Positions 1 to 11,841 are shown, counted from the first letter of the stretch. The stretch: 64,000 bases of DNA from Burkholderiales bacterium 70-64 (GCA_001898645.1 MKUQ01000012.1:62001-126000), one strand, 5' to 3'. The notes: generated by a model not told the origin, from the letters alone. Made by a program: numbers and translations.

Positions 1-175
1 CCAGGAAGGTCAGCCAGATCATCAGGTAGCGGGCGATCTCCTCGGCCCACACCAGCGAGTCGTTGGTCAGGTAGCGCAGCGCGACGTTGGCGAAGACGAT
101 GCAGGCCATCGCCGCCAGCAGCGCGATCAGCGCCCAGCGGTTGGCGGCGACGAAAGCGCGCTCGAGGGCCTGCAT
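1..175 (-). CDS. TRAP transporter small permease, DctQ family (cut by window edge)
   Basis: This is the N-terminal part of a DctQ-type small membrane subunit of a TRAP carboxylate importer, reading left out of the window. About 58 codons are visible. They start MQALERAFVAANRWALIALL and continue into a hydrophobic helix (roughly residues 13-33). A second stretch, LRYLTNDSLVWAEEIARYLM, carries the WAEE(I/V)ARY pattern typical of DctQ proteins. It lies 25 bases downstream of the DctP gene on the same strand, so the two form one transcription unit, and the large permease DctM is expected beyond the edge. The start was chosen from this N-terminus; no strong ribosome site is seen, which suits translation coupled to dctP. 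Confidence 0.85.
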   Translation of the reverse strand, partial: MQALERAFVAANRWALIALLAAMACIVFANVALRYLTNDSLVWAEEIARYLMIWLTFL

Positions 176-200
176 CGCGGGGAGCCGCGCCGGCCGCGCC

Positions 201-1190
201 CTACTTTGCGTTGGCGATGCTGTCGATCAGCGCCCGGCCGTAGCGGCTCTCGTACTGCTTGTAGGCCGGCCCGAGCGCCTGCTGGAAGGAGGCCTTGGAG
301 CGATCGTCGAGCTCGACCACCTGCATGCCCGCCGCCTTGACGTCGGCGAGCCCCTTGCGCTCGACCTCGTCGACGTAGGCGCGCATCGCCTGGGCGCCGG
401 CCCGGGCGCCCTCGGCGAGCGCCTTCTTGCCGGCGTCGTCGAGGCTGTTCCACAGCTTGGTCGAGACGATCAGCGCGGCCGGCGAATAGACGTGGCCGGT
501 GAGCGTGAGGTACTTCTGGACCTGCGCCAGCTTGGCCGAGACGATCACCGACATCGGGTTCTCCTGGCCGTCGATGGTGCCCTGCTGCAGCGCGCCGATC
601 ACTTCCGGCCAGGCCATCGGCGTGGGCGCCGCCCCCAGCGTCTTGAACGCCGTGATGTGCACCGGGTTCTCCATGGTGCGGATCTTCAGGCCCTTCATGT
701 CGTCGGGCTTGCTCACCGGATGCCGGCTGTTGGTGAGGTGGCGAAAGCCCTGCTCGCCCCAGGCCAGCGCGACCAGGTTGCGCGAGCGGAACTTGGCGAG
801 CAGGTCCTGGCCGACCGGGCCGTCGAGTACCGAGCGCGCGTGCTTCAGGTCGCGGAACAGGAACGGGATGTCGGTCACGCCGACCTCGGGCACGAAGTTG
901 CTCAGCGTGCCGCTGGACACGATGACCGCCTCGAGCGTCCCGAGCTGCACGCTCTCGACGGTCTCGCGCTCGCCGCCCAGCGCGCTGGAGGGAAACTGCT
1001 TGAACTTCAGCTTGCCGTTGCTGAGCTTCTCGGCGGTCTCGGCCCAGGCCGCGGCACCCGCTCCGTAGTGGGAATTGGTGGCCAGCGCGTAGGCGAGCTT
1101 GACTTCGGTCTGCGCCGCTGCCGGCGCGGCGACGCAGAAGGCGGCGGCAAGGATCGCGGCGGCGGCCGGAATCCGCTTGAGGAAGGACAT
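201..1190 (-). CDS. TRAP transporter solute-binding protein, DctP family
   Basis: A 329-residue periplasmic binding protein that captures a small carboxylate-type solute for a TRAP secondary importer. It begins MSFLKRIPAAAAILAAAFC, a clear Sec signal peptide ending in AxA before QTEVKLAYALATNSHYG. The central KIRTMENPVHITAFKTLGAAPTPM region contains the Arg and the GAxPTPM motif used by the DctP family to bind carboxylates. The EVIGALQQGTIDGQENP motif is also family-typical. Length is normal. An AGGAG ribosome site sits 7 bases before the ATG. DctQ follows 25 bases downstream. The ligand cannot be deduced; family members bind C4-dicarboxylates, lactate, keto acids and others. Confidence 0.93.
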   Translation of the reverse strand: MSFLKRIPAAAAILAAAFCVAAPAAAQTEVKLAYALATNSHYGAGAAAWAETAEKLSNGKLKFKQFPSSALGGERETVESVQLGTLEAVIVSSGTLSNFVPEVGVTDIPFLFRDLKHARSVLDGPVGQDLLAKFRSRNLVALAWGEQGFRHLTNSRHPVSKPDDMKGLKIRTMENPVHITAFKTLGAAPTPMAWPEVIGALQQGTIDGQENPMSVIVSAKLAQVQKYLTLTGHVYSPAALIVSTKLWNSLDDAGKKALAEGARAGAQAMRAYVDEVERKGLADVKAAGMQVVELDDRSKASFQQALGPAYKQYESRYGRALIDSIANAK

Positions 1191-1226
1191 GGGAGGTCTC
1201 CTGGCTGGGAGCGGAAGGCGGCGGCG

Positions 1227-1255
1227 ATTATGACACGCGCGCCAGGGCGCCGAAA
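1227..1255 (-). promoter_or_regulatory. Likely sigma-70 promoter of the TRAP genes
   Basis: Read on the minus strand, a TTTCGG -35 (1250-1255) is followed by exactly 17 bases and a CATAAT -10 (1227-1232). It lies 37 bases before the DctP start codon. The boxes are moderate matches, but they stand out in a GC-rich intergenic region. Confidence 0.5.
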
Positions 1256-1360
1256 CGAATGGCCCGCCGGAAAGCAAGGCCGGCAGGCGGAGGCTGCGCT
1301 CCGGCCGGTGCGCATCGGCGCAGGCTCCAGCAGGCGCCGGCCGAAGCCCGCGCCGGCCTG

Positions 1361-3178
1361 CTAGCCGCTGATCGGCGGCGCCGCCTTGACCACCTCGTCC
1401 CAGGTGGTCTGGCCGGCGGCGATGCGCTGGGCACCGGCGAGCCGCAAGGGCCTGAGCCCGCCGCGCATGGCGCGGCGCCGGATCGCCCCGAGGTCGGGCT
1501 TGTCGTTGATCAGGGCGCGCAGCTCGGCATCGAGCACCAGCAGCTCGTACAGGCCGTTGCGGCCGCGATAGCCGGTCATGCGGCACTCCAGGCAGCCCAC
1601 CGGCCGGTAGACGCGGGCCGGCCTGGCGGCGCGAAAGGGCTTGATCAGCGTCTCCCACTGCTCGTCGGTGAGCGTGCCCGCCTCCTCCTTGCACGACTCG
1701 CACAGCGTGCGCACCAGCCGCTGCGCCATCACGCCGATCAGCGTGGCGTTGAGCAGGTACGGCGCCACGCCGAGATCGAGCAGCCGCGTGATCGCCGAGG
1801 CGGCGTCGTTGGTGTGCAGCGTGGAGAGCACCAGGTGGCCGGTGAGCGCCGCCTGCACCGCCATCTCGGCGGTCTCGAGGTCGCGGATCTCGCCCACCAT
1901 GATGATGTCGGGGTCCTGGCGCATCAGCGCGCGGATGCCGTCGGCGAAGCTCAGCTCGATGCCGTGCTGCACCTGCATCTGGTTGAAGCTCGGCTCGACC
2001 ATCTCGATCGGGTCCTCGACCGTGCAGACGTTGACGTCCTCGGTGGCCAGCATCTTGAGCGTCGTGTACAGCGTGGTGGTCTTGCCCGAGCCGGTCGGGC
2101 CGGTCACCAGCACGATGCCGTTGGGGCGCGAGGTCATCTCCTCCCAGGTCTCGAGATCGTCGTCGTAGAAGCCGAGCTGCGCGAAATCGCGCACCAGCAC
2201 CTCGGGGTCGAACACCCGCATCACCAGCTTCTCGCCGAAGGCGGTCGGCAGCGTGGACAGGCGCAGCTCGATCTCGCGCCCGTCGCCGGTGCGCGTCTTG
2301 ATGCGCCCGTCCTGCGGGCGGCGCTTCTCCACCACGTCCATGCGCCCGAGCAGCTTGATGCGGCTGGTCATCGCGGCCAGCACCGAGGCGGGCAATTGGT
2401 AGACGTTGTGCAGCACGCCGTCGATGCGGAAGCGGATCGAGCCGGTCTCGCGCCGCGGCTCAAGGTGGATGTCGCTGGCGCGCTGCTCGAAGGCGTACTG
2501 CCACAGCCAGTCGACGATGGTCACCACGTGCTGGTCGTTGGCGTCGAGGTTGCGCCCCGAGCGTCCCAGCTCGACCAGCTGCTCGAAGTTGCCCTGGCTC
2601 GAGGCCGCGCCGTTCTTCTGCGCGCCGCGCACCGTGCGCGCGAGCGTGAAGAACTCGACGATGTAGCGGGCGATGTCCTGCGGATTGGCGATCACCCGCC
2701 TGATGTCGCGCCGCAGCAGCCCGCCCAGCTCGTCGACCCAGTCGGTGACGAACGGCTCGGCGGTGGCGATGGTCACCTCCGCCGGCTTGATCTCGAGCGG
2801 CAGGATCCTGAAGCGCGTCGCGTACTGGCTCGACATCACCTCGGCGACGCGCGCCAGGTCGACCTTGAGCGGGTCGATGCGCATGAACGGCAGGCCCACC
2901 CGCCTGGCGAACCAGGGGCACAGCACTTCCAGGTCGAGGGTACGGTGGGTGCCTGGAGACTTGAGCTTGCGCCGCGCGATCGCCACCAGCGCGTGCGGCT
3001 CGGCGCTCGAAAGCCGCGCGTACCGCTCGACGGTTTCGGCGTCGGCCTGCCCGAGCAGCCCGTCGGCCACCAGCGCCGGCAGCAGGTCTTCGACCGTGAC
3101 GCGCCGTCCCGGCTGGCCGAGCGGCAGCATGGCGGCGGCGCCGGCCGGGCCGGACGCGAGCTCGGTACGCGCGTTCAT
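1361..3178 (-). CDS. GspE/PulE/PilB-family secretion or pilus assembly ATPase
   Basis: A 605-residue hexameric ATPase of the type II secretion/type IV pilus family, which works on the cytoplasmic face of the inner membrane to power pseudopilin or pilin assembly. Visible parts in order are an N-terminal GspE_N-like domain (about 30-180), an ASDIHLEPR motif near 235, Walker A GPTGSGKT at 360-367, the Asp box CTVEDPIE near 385-392, Walker B DIIMVGEIRD at 424-433, and a zinc-ribbon pair CESC (493-496) and CLEC (529-532). All key residues are present, so it should be active. No pilin, GspF/PilC or secretin gene lies nearby, so it is an orphan here. Assignment between GspE and PilB subfamilies is uncertain. 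Confidence 0.92.
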   Translation of the reverse strand: MNARTELASGPAGAAAMLPLGQPGRRVTVEDLLPALVADGLLGQADAETVERYARLSSAEPHALVAIARRKLKSPGTHRTLDLEVLCPWFARRVGLPFMRIDPLKVDLARVAEVMSSQYATRFRILPLEIKPAEVTIATAEPFVTDWVDELGGLLRRDIRRVIANPQDIARYIVEFFTLARTVRGAQKNGAASSQGNFEQLVELGRSGRNLDANDQHVVTIVDWLWQYAFEQRASDIHLEPRRETGSIRFRIDGVLHNVYQLPASVLAAMTSRIKLLGRMDVVEKRRPQDGRIKTRTGDGREIELRLSTLPTAFGEKLVMRVFDPEVLVRDFAQLGFYDDDLETWEEMTSRPNGIVLVTGPTGSGKTTTLYTTLKMLATEDVNVCTVEDPIEMVEPSFNQMQVQHGIELSFADGIRALMRQDPDIIMVGEIRDLETAEMAVQAALTGHLVLSTLHTNDAASAITRLLDLGVAPYLLNATLIGVMAQRLVRTLCESCKEEAGTLTDEQWETLIKPFRAARPARVYRPVGCLECRMTGYRGRNGLYELLVLDAELRALINDKPDLGAIRRRAMRGGLRPLRLAGAQRIAAGQTTWDEVVKAAPPISG

Positions 3179-3203
3179 GCGGGCAGGCTAGCAGCCTGCC
3201 CGC
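3179..3203 (-). other. Strong hairpin directly before the GspE-like start codon
   Basis: An 11-bp perfect inverted repeat (core arms GGGCAGGCT and AGCCTGCCC with a 3-base loop) ends exactly at the base before the ATG of the downstream gene. There is no T-run, so it is not a classical terminator. It lies in the 81-base gap between the methyltransferase-fold gene and the ATPase gene. It could end readthrough from the parE-parC-htpG operon or reduce translation of the ATPase. Confidence 0.55.
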
Positions 3204-3259
3204 GGGGCGCGCGCCGGCGGCGGACGAACGGTCGGAAGCGGGGCCCGTGCGACGGAAGC

Positions 3260-3997
3260 TTAGATACCGAAGTCGGGGAAGTGCCCTTGCTGCGCCCGCA
3301 ACGCCCGCAGCCAGGCGCGCGCGGGCAGGCGCTCGGCAGCGAGGGCGTGCGCACGTTCGGCGAGCTGCGGCCAGGCCACGCGCAGCATCGGCCCCTTGAA
3401 GGCGAGCATCACCACGTTGCCGGCCGGCACCGGCGGCAGCGCCAGCACGCGTCCCTCGAAGGCCCGGCTCAGCGCCAGCCGGCTGCCCCGGCAGGCATCG
3501 TCCTCGCCGAACAGGTTCACCACCAGGATGCCGGGATCGGCCAGCGCGCGCCGGCAGCTGCGGTAGAACGACTCGCCGTCGAGCGCCGGCGCGCGGGCGT
3601 GCCGGTCGTACAGGTCGGCCTGGATCACGCCGTAGCCGCCGCGCGCGGCGGGCCGGGCGACGAACTCGCCGGCATCGGCCAGCACCACCGACAGGCGCGC
3701 ATCGTCGGCGGGCAGCGCGAAATCCCGCCGCGCGCAGGCCAGCACCGCTGCGCTGACCTCCACCGCCGTGACGCGGGTATCCGGGAAGCGGCGCCAGCAG
3801 TACTTGGTGAGCGCGCCCGCGCCCAGCCCGAGCTGCAGCACGCGAGCCGGCGGCGCGAGGAACAGCAGCCATGCCATCATGTCGCGGACGTAGTCGATCT
3901 CGAGCTCGAAGGGGCGCGCGATGCGCATCGCACCCTGGATCCACGGCGAGCCGAAATGCAGGTAGCGCACGCCCCCTTCCTCGGAGAGCGTGATCAT
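3260..3997 (-). CDS. Spermidine synthase-like (SAM methyltransferase-fold) protein
   Basis: A 245-residue protein with the Rossmann fold of the spermine/spermidine synthase family. The nucleotide-binding glycine motif LQLGLGAGALTKY lies near residues 62-74, the acidic VTAVEVS strand about 20 residues later, and the QADLYDRHA strand further on. It resembles the shorter SpeE-like proteins often annotated as spermidine synthase in Burkholderiales. The N-terminal beta domain is short and a recognisable catalytic gatekeeping loop is not evident, so true aminopropyl transfer is doubtful. It is the last gene of the parE-parC-htpG run, 56 bases downstream of htpG. The start MITLSEEGGVRYLHFGS fits the family; upstream in-frame codons would run into htpG. 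Confidence 0.8.
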   Translation of the reverse strand: MITLSEEGGVRYLHFGSPWIQGAMRIARPFELEIDYVRDMMAWLLFLAPPARVLQLGLGAGALTKYCWRRFPDTRVTAVEVSAAVLACARRDFALPADDARLSVVLADAGEFVARPAARGGYGVIQADLYDRHARAPALDGESFYRSCRRALADPGILVVNLFGEDDACRGSRLALSRAFEGRVLALPPVPAGNVVMLAFKGPMLRVAWPQLAERAHALAAERLPARAWLRALRAQQGHFPDFGI

Positions 3998-4053
3998 CGG
4001 GTCGTCGCGGCGCGCGTGCCCGCGGGCCGCCCGGGCCGCCCCGCGACGATCGC

Positions 4054-6057
4054 TCACGAGGCTTCCGGCGCGCCGGCCGCGGGCGCCAGCATCGCGTTGA
4101 GCCGGCGCACGAAGCCGGCCGGATCGCGCAGCTGGCCGCCTTCGGCCAGCACCGCCTCGTCGAGCAGGAGCTGCGCCCAGTCGGCGACGCGCCCGGGCTC
4201 GGCGCGCAGGCGCGCCACCAGCGCATGATGCGGATTGATCTCCAGGATGGGCTGGCGCGGCGGCGCCTTCTGGCCGGCCTGCTCGAGCAGGCGCTGCAGG
4301 TGGCCGCTGATCTCGCCTTCGTCGGAGACCAGGCACGAGGCCGAATCGGTGAGCCGGTTGGTGACGCGCACCTCCTTCACCGCATCGCCGAGCGCGGCCT
4401 TGATGCTCTCGGCGAGCGGCCGGAACTCGTCGGCGGCCTGCTGCGCGGCCGCCTTCTCGGCCTCGTCCTCGAGCGCATCGAGGTCGAGCCCGCCGCGCGC
4501 GACCGAGGCCAGCTCGTGCCCGTCGAACTCGGTGAGGAAGGACAGCATCCATTCGTCGACGCGGTCGGTGAGCAGCAGCACCTCGATGCCCTTCTTGCGA
4601 AACACCTCCAGGTGCGGGCTGCTGCGCGCAGCCGCCGGCGTATCGGCGGTGACGTACCAGATCTTCTCCTGGCCCTGCTTCATGCGTCCGGCGTAGTCGG
4701 CCAGCGACACCGTCTGCGCATCGTCGCCCGATGCGGTGGAGACGAAGCGCAGCAGCCTGGCGATGCGCTCGGCGTTGGCGCGGTCTTCGCCCACGCCCTC
4801 CTTGACCACCTGCCCGAACTCGCGCCAGAACTTTGCGTAGTCGTCGGGCCGTTCGGCCGCCATCTCCTCGAGCATCGACAGCACGCGCCGGGCGCAGCCC
4901 TCGCGGATCGCCCGCACGTCTCGGCTTTCCTGCAGGATCTCGCGCGAAACGTTGAGCGGCAGGTCGTTGGAGTCGATGACGCCGCGCACGAAGCGCAGCC
5001 AGCCGGGCAGCAGCTGCTCGGCGTCCTCCATGATGAACACGCGCCGCACGTACAGCCGCACGCCGCTGCGGCGATGGCGGTCGTAGAGGTCGAAGGGCGC
5101 GCGCGCCGGCACGTAGAGCAGCTGGGTGTATTCGGTGCGGCCCTCGACGCGATGATGCGCCCAGGCCAGCGGCTCGTCGTCGCCGTGCGAGAGATGCTTG
5201 TAGAAGGCGCGGTACTGCTCGTCGTCGATCTCCGCCTTCGGGCGCGCCCACAGCGCGCTCGCCTGGTTGACCGTCTCCCACTCGTCGGTGGTGCGCATGC
5301 GCTTGGCTTCGGCGTCCCACTCCTCCTTGCGCATGCGGATCGGCAGCGAGATGTGGTCGGAGTAGCGGCGCACGATGGCCTTCAGCGTCCAGGCCGACAG
5401 CAGGTCGTCGAAGCCCGATGCCTCGTCTCCCGCCGCCTCCCCCGTGCCGCCCGCCTCGCCGCCCTCGCCGGCCGGTTTCCGGCGCAGGTGCAGCGTCACG
5501 TCGGTGCCGCGGCCGGCCTTCTCCACGGTCTCGACGGTGAAGGCGCCGCTGCCGTCGGATTCCCAGCGCACGGCCTGGTCGGCCGGCAGGCCGGCGCGCC
5601 GCGACACCACCGTGACGCGGTCGGCCACGATGAAGGCCGAATAGAAGCCGACCCCGAACTGGCCGATCAACTGGGCGTCCCTGGCCTGGTCGCCGGAGAG
5701 GCGGTCGAAGAACTCGCGGGTGCCCGAGCGGGCGATGGTGCCCAGGTGCTCGATCGCCTCCTCGCGCGAGAGCCCGATGCCGTTGTCCGAGATGGTCAGC
5801 GTGCGCGCGGCCGCATCGGCCTCGATGCGGATCTGCAGCTCGCCGTCGCCCTCGTAGAGCTCGGGGCGGTCCAGGGCCTCGAAGCGCAGCTTGTCGCAGG
5901 CGTCCGAGGCGTTGGAGATCAGCTCGCGCAGGAAGATCTCGCGATTGCTGTACAGCGAATGGATCATCAGCTTCAGGAGCTGCGTGACCTCGGTCTGGAA
6001 TCCCAGCGTTTCCTTCATGGCATCCATCTCGTCGTTCGCAGTGGTCGAATCGGTCAT
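4054..6057 (-). CDS. htpG: Molecular chaperone HtpG (Hsp90)
   Basis: A 667-residue cytoplasmic Hsp90 chaperone that uses ATP to remodel client proteins. The GHKL ATPase domain is at the N-terminus: [36 protein letters not shown], and the lid [15 protein letters not shown]. The middle domain has the [17 protein letters not shown] catalytic-loop region, and a dimerisation domain follows. It is somewhat longer than the usual 630 residues. The extra length comes partly from a glycine/alanine-rich insertion (about residues 235-260, [18 protein letters not shown]) after the ATPase domain and partly from the N-terminal [13 protein letters not shown] extension. The ATG overlaps the parC stop codon as ATGA, so translation is probably coupled to the topoisomerase gene. 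Confidence 0.96.
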   Translation of the reverse strand: MTDSTTANDEMDAMKETLGFQTEVTQLLKLMIHSLYSNREIFLRELISNASDACDKLRFEALDRPELYEGDGELQIRIEADAAARTLTISDNGIGLSREEAIEHLGTIARSGTREFFDRLSGDQARDAQLIGQFGVGFYSAFIVADRVTVVSRRAGLPADQAVRWESDGSGAFTVETVEKAGRGTDVTLHLRRKPAGEGGEAGGTGEAAGDEASGFDDLLSAWTLKAIVRRYSDHISLPIRMRKEEWDAEAKRMRTTDEWETVNQASALWARPKAEIDDEQYRAFYKHLSHGDDEPLAWAHHRVEGRTEYTQLLYVPARAPFDLYDRHRRSGVRLYVRRVFIMEDAEQLLPGWLRFVRGVIDSNDLPLNVSREILQESRDVRAIREGCARRVLSMLEEMAAERPDDYAKFWREFGQVVKEGVGEDRANAERIARLLRFVSTASGDDAQTVSLADYAGRMKQGQEKIWYVTADTPAAARSSPHLEVFRKKGIEVLLLTDRVDEWMLSFLTEFDGHELASVARGGLDLDALEDEAEKAAAQQAADEFRPLAESIKAALGDAVKEVRVTNRLTDSASCLVSDEGEISGHLQRLLEQAGQKAPPRQPILEINPHHALVARLRAEPGRVADWAQLLLDEAVLAEGGQLRDPAGFVRRLNAMLAPAAGAPEAS

Positions 6058-8386
6058 CGCGGCGTCTCCAGCACGGCGTCCCTGACGCGCGGCTCGAGGA
6101 AGCGCCCCTTGCGCGCACGGCTGCCGGCCCAGGCTTCGAGCGCCGCGGCGGAGAATACTCGGTCGACGGGCTTGCCGCCGCGCCCGGCGCCGCGCACGCG
6201 CACGCCGGCCTCGCCGAAGACGATCGCCTGGCGCAGGCGGTCCTTCGCGTCGAGCCCCATCAGGATCACCCCGCGCCCGCCGTTCCTGAGCACCTTCGCC
6301 TCGTCGAGGCCGAACACCAGCGCCTTGCCCTCGGCCGACACGCACAGCACCCGTCCCATGCCGGGGGCGAACAGCGCCGGGCGCAGCGGCACCTCGTCCT
6401 GTCCGAGCGCGAAGAACGCCTTGCCCTGGCGGGTGCGTCCGGCCAGGTCGGCGGCCTGGCACAGCAGGCCGGTGCCTCCGCTGGCGGCCAGCAGCACGCC
6501 GGCGCCGGGCGCCGCGGCGAAGGCGTGGTCGATGCGCGAGCCGGGCTCGAGCTCGACCAGGCTGGTGATCGGCGCGCCGTCGCCGCGCGCCGAAGGCAGC
6601 TGCGACACCGGCACCGAGTACACGCGGCCGTTGGTGGCGACGGCGAACAGCTGGTCGGTGGTCATCACCTCGTAGGCCCCGTACGGCCCGTCGCCGGCCT
6701 TGTAGCCGAATTGCGCGACGTCGTGGCCGTGGCCCTGGCGTGCGCGCACCCAGCCCTTCTCCGACACGATCACGGTCACCGGCTCCTCGGCGACCTCGAT
6801 CGTCGCCGAGGTGCGCTCGGCCGCCTCGATGAGCGTGCGGCGCGCGTCGCCGTAGGTCTTGGCGTCGGCCTCGATCTCGCGCACCACCTGGCGGCGCATC
6901 GCCACCGGGTTGGCCAGCAGCCCCTCGAGCGTGCCCTTTTCGCCGCGCAGCTCGGCCAGCTCCTGCTCGATGCGGATCGCCTCGAGACGGGCGAGCTGGC
7001 GCAGGCGGATCTCCAGGATGTCCTCGGCCTGCCGCTCGCTCAGCCCGAAGGCGGCGATCAGGGCCGGCTTGGGCTCGTCGGAGGCGCGGATGATGCGGAT
7101 CACCTCGTCGAGGTTCAGCAGCACCCGCTGGCGGCCCTCGAGGATGTGGATGCGCTCCTCGACCTTGTCCAGCCGGTGGCGGCAGCGCCGGGTGACGGTG
7201 CGCAGGCGGAACTCGCACCACTCCGACAGGATCTGCGGCAGGTTCTTCTGGCGCGGCCGGCCGTCCAGGCCGATCATCACCAGGTTCATCGGTACGCCGG
7301 TCTCCAGGCTGGTATGGGCGCGCAGCACGCGCAGCAGCTCGTCCTGGTCGATGCGCGAGGTGCGCGGCTCGAACACCAGGCGCACCGGGGCATCCTTGCC
7401 CGATTCGTCGCGCACCGCGTCGAGCACCGCCAGCAGCGCCTGCTTGAGCTGCAGCTGCTCGGGCGTGAGCGACTTCTTGCCGGCGCGCACCTTGGGGTTG
7501 CTCAGCTCCTCGATCTCCTCGAGGACCTTCTGCGCCGACACCCCGTGCGGCAGCTCGGTGACCACGAGCTGCCACTGCCCGCGCGCCAGGTCCTCGATCG
7601 CATGGCGTGCACGCACCTTGATCGAGCCGCGCCCCGAGGCATAGATCTCGCGCAGCTCGGCCGGCGTGGAGATGATCTGGCCGCCGCCGGGGAAATCGGG
7701 GCCCGGTATCAGCGCCAGCAGCTCGTCGACGCCGGTATCGGGCTTCTTGAGCACGGCCACCGCCGCCGCGGCCACCTCGCGCAGGTTGTGCGGCGCGATC
7801 TCGGTGGCCATGCCGACGGCGATGCCCGAGGCGCCGTTGAGCAGCACCATGGGCAGGCGCGCCGGCAGCAGCCGCGGCTCCTCGGTGGAGCCGTCGTAGT
7901 TGGGCACGAAGTCGACCGTGCCCTGGTCGATCTCGTCGAGCAGCAGCCGGGCATAGGGCGTCAGGCGCGCCTCGGTGTAGCGCATCGCCGCCGCGCCGTC
8001 GCCGTCGCGCGAGCCGAAGTTGCCCTGGCCGTCGATGAGCGGATAGCGCAGCGTGAACGGCTGCGCCATGCGCACCAGCGCGTCGTAGGCCGCCACGTCG
8101 CCGTGCGGATGGAACTTGCCGAGCACGTCGCCCACCACGCGCGCCGACTTGACCGGCTTGGCGCCCGGGCCCAGGCCCATCTCGTTCATCGCGTGCAGGA
8201 TGCGCCGCTGCACCGGCTTCTGGCCGTCGCACACGTCGGGCAGCGCGCGCCCCTTGACCACCGACACCGCGTAGTCGAGATAGGCGCGCTCGGCGTAGTG
8301 CGCCAGCGCCAGGGCCTGCTGCGCCTCGCGGTCGTCGACGGCGAAGAGGTCCGGCTCGCTGGTGCCGGTCGTGCCCGCGCCGGCCA

Positions 8387-8387
<1 letters not shown>
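6054..8387 (-). CDS. parC: DNA topoisomerase IV subunit A
   Basis: A 777-residue DNA breakage-reunion subunit of topoisomerase IV, which unlinks daughter chromosomes. The region [20 protein letters not shown] followed by the AMRYTEARL motif gives the catalytic tyrosine in the usual place (roughly residue 130). The C-terminal half has degenerate beta-pinwheel repeats. The length matches ParC rather than the longer GyrA. Its start overlaps the parE stop by one base (TGATG) and its stop overlaps the htpG start, so parE, parC and htpG are one translationally coupled operon. The quinolone-determining region follows the ordinary pattern [17 protein letters not shown]. Confidence 0.96.
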
Positions 8388-10366
<1,979 letters not shown>

Positions 10367-10394
10367 GAGGGGGAAGAGACGGGGGAAACAGGCC

Positions 10395-10619
10395 CTAGCG
10401 GGCGACGGGAATGCCGCACATCTGCAGCAGCAGCGCGAAATCGAACACCATGCCGGGGTTGCGATAGGCGAGGAAGGCCCACGCCGCCGCCAGGCCGAGC
10501 GCGAGCGCCGCGGCCGTCCACCCCAGGATGCGTGGGGCACGCCTCACCGCGCGCGCGACGCGGGATTGCGCGGCACGGGCAACTCCGCCTGACCTAGAAT
10601 CGAACGTCGCCTGACCCAT
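10395..10619 (-). CDS. Small single-pass membrane protein, unknown function
   Basis: A 74-residue protein with an Arg-rich N-terminus (residues 10-30, containing ARAVRRAPR) followed by one hydrophobic helix (about 33-52, GWTAAALALGLAAAWAFLAY) and a short C-terminal tail. By the positive-inside rule the N-terminus would be cytoplasmic. It starts ATG at 10619, only 39 bases from the start of the divergent PLP-enzyme gene, and ends 28 bases before parE. The placement argues for a real first gene of the parE-parC-htpG operon. I do not recognise the family. The coding call is supported by position, the membrane segment and GC-rich third positions. Confidence 0.6.
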   Translation of the reverse strand: MGQATFDSRSGGVARAAQSRVARAVRRAPRILGWTAAALALGLAAAWAFLAYRNPGMVFDFALLLQMCGIPVAR

Positions 10620-10658
10620 CCCGCCATTTTACTTGCCGGCGAGTATCTCCCGGAAATC

Positions 10659-11834
10659 ATGCCCACCGCCCGCGAACGTTCCGACACCCTGCTCATCCAC
10701 GCCGACCGCGGCCCCGGCGACGACCGCGCCCTGGCTCCGCCGATCCACGCCTCGGTCACCTACGCCGCGGGCGACGCGCGCGAGTTCGCCGAGATGGCCA
10801 CGCGAGCGCGCCACCCGCGCTTCTATGCCCGCTACGGCAACCCGACCCACGAGCGCGCCGCGCGCCTGGTCGCGCAGCTCGAGGGTGCCGAGACGGCGCT
10901 GCTGACCGCCAGCGGCATGGGCGCCATCTCGGCGGTGCTCCTGGGCCTGCTCGGCGCCGGCGACCGCGCGGTGGCCCAGACCAGCCATTACATGGGCACG
11001 ACGCAGCTGTTCACCGAGCTGCTGCCGCGCTTCGGCGTGCAGGTCGAGCTGGTCGACCAGGCCGATACCGCCGCGCTGGTGGCCGCGATCGGCCGCGGCG
11101 CCAGGCTGGTCATGGTCGAGACGCCGTCGAACCCCACCATGACCCTCACCGACCTGCGCACGGTCGCCGAGGCGGCGCGCGCGGCGGGCGCGGTGAGCGT
11201 GGCCGACAACACCTTCGCCTGTCCGCTGAACCAGCAGCCGCTGGCGCACGGCATCGACCTGGTGGTGCACAGCGCGACCAAGTACCTCGGCGGGCACCAC
11301 GACCTGATCGCGGGCGTCGTGGCGGGCAGCGAGGCGCTCGTCGAGCGGATCTGGCGCGGCACGATCGCCCTCGGCAGCACCCTGGGCGCCTTCGACGCCT
11401 GGCTGCTGCTGCGCGGGCTGCGCACGCTGTCGCTGCGCGTGGCCCGCGCCAACGAGAACGCCCTGGCCGTGGCCCGCCACCTCGAGGCGCATCCGGCGAT
11501 CGAGGCAGTGCACTACCCGGGGCTGGAGAGCCATCCGCAGCACGCGCTCGCGCGCGCGCAGATGAGCGGCTTCGGCGGCGTGCTGTCGGTGCGCGTGCGC
11601 GGCGACTACGCGCGCACCGAGCGCTTCGTGTCGCGGCTGCGCCTGTTCACCCAGGCCGTGAGCCTGGGCGGCATCGAATCGCTCGCGGTGCATGCCGCCG
11701 CCATGGTGGCCGGCACGCTGGACGACGCGCAGATGCGCGCCGCGGGCATCGCGCCCAACCTGGTGCGGCTGGCCTGCGGCATCGAGGCCGCCGAAGACCT
11801 CCTCGCCGATCTTGACCAGGCGCTGGCCGCCTGA
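10659..11834 (+). CDS. Trans-sulfuration family PLP enzyme (cystathionine gamma-synthase/lyase type)
   Basis: A 391-residue cytosolic enzyme of the Cys/Met metabolism PLP family. It has the YARYGNPTHERA phosphate-binding region (56-67), SGMGAISAVLL (85-95), VETPSNPTM (153-161), VADNTFACP (181-189), and the Schiff-base lysine in VVHSATKYLGGHHD (Lys208). The SATKYxxGH motif is diagnostic. Members make or cleave cystathionine, O-acylhomoserine or methionine. The SHYMGTTQLF loop and the VSLGGIESL region near the C-terminus do not settle the exact reaction from sequence alone. It is monocistronic, divergent from the small membrane protein and convergent with kup. A TAGAAT box at 10595-10600 could be its -10, although that sits inside the opposite gene. 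Confidence 0.9.
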   Translation: MPTARERSDTLLIHADRGPGDDRALAPPIHASVTYAAGDAREFAEMATRARHPRFYARYGNPTHERAARLVAQLEGAETALLTASGMGAISAVLLGLLGAGDRAVAQTSHYMGTTQLFTELLPRFGVQVELVDQADTAALVAAIGRGARLVMVETPSNPTMTLTDLRTVAEAARAAGAVSVADNTFACPLNQQPLAHGIDLVVHSATKYLGGHHDLIAGVVAGSEALVERIWRGTIALGSTLGAFDAWLLLRGLRTLSLRVARANENALAVARHLEAHPAIEAVHYPGLESHPQHALARAQMSGFGGVLSVRVRGDYARTERFVSRLRLFTQAVSLGGIESLAVHAAAMVAGTLDDAQMRAAGIAPNLVRLACGIEAAEDLLADLDQALAA

Positions 11835-11841
11835 CCGCTCG

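Noticed and set aside
1361-3178. A complete type II secretion or type IV pilus locus
   Set aside because: Only the ATPase is present; neighbours are TRAP transporter and topoisomerase genes.
1259-4228. Very long open frames opposite to gspE, parC, htpG and other genes
   Set aside because: They are compositional shadows in GC-rich DNA: Arg/Ala/His-rich translations without domains, lying fully over well-identified genes.
10595-10600. TAGAAT as a firm promoter for the PLP-enzyme gene
   Set aside because: It lies inside the opposite small gene and has no clear -35; kept only as a remark.
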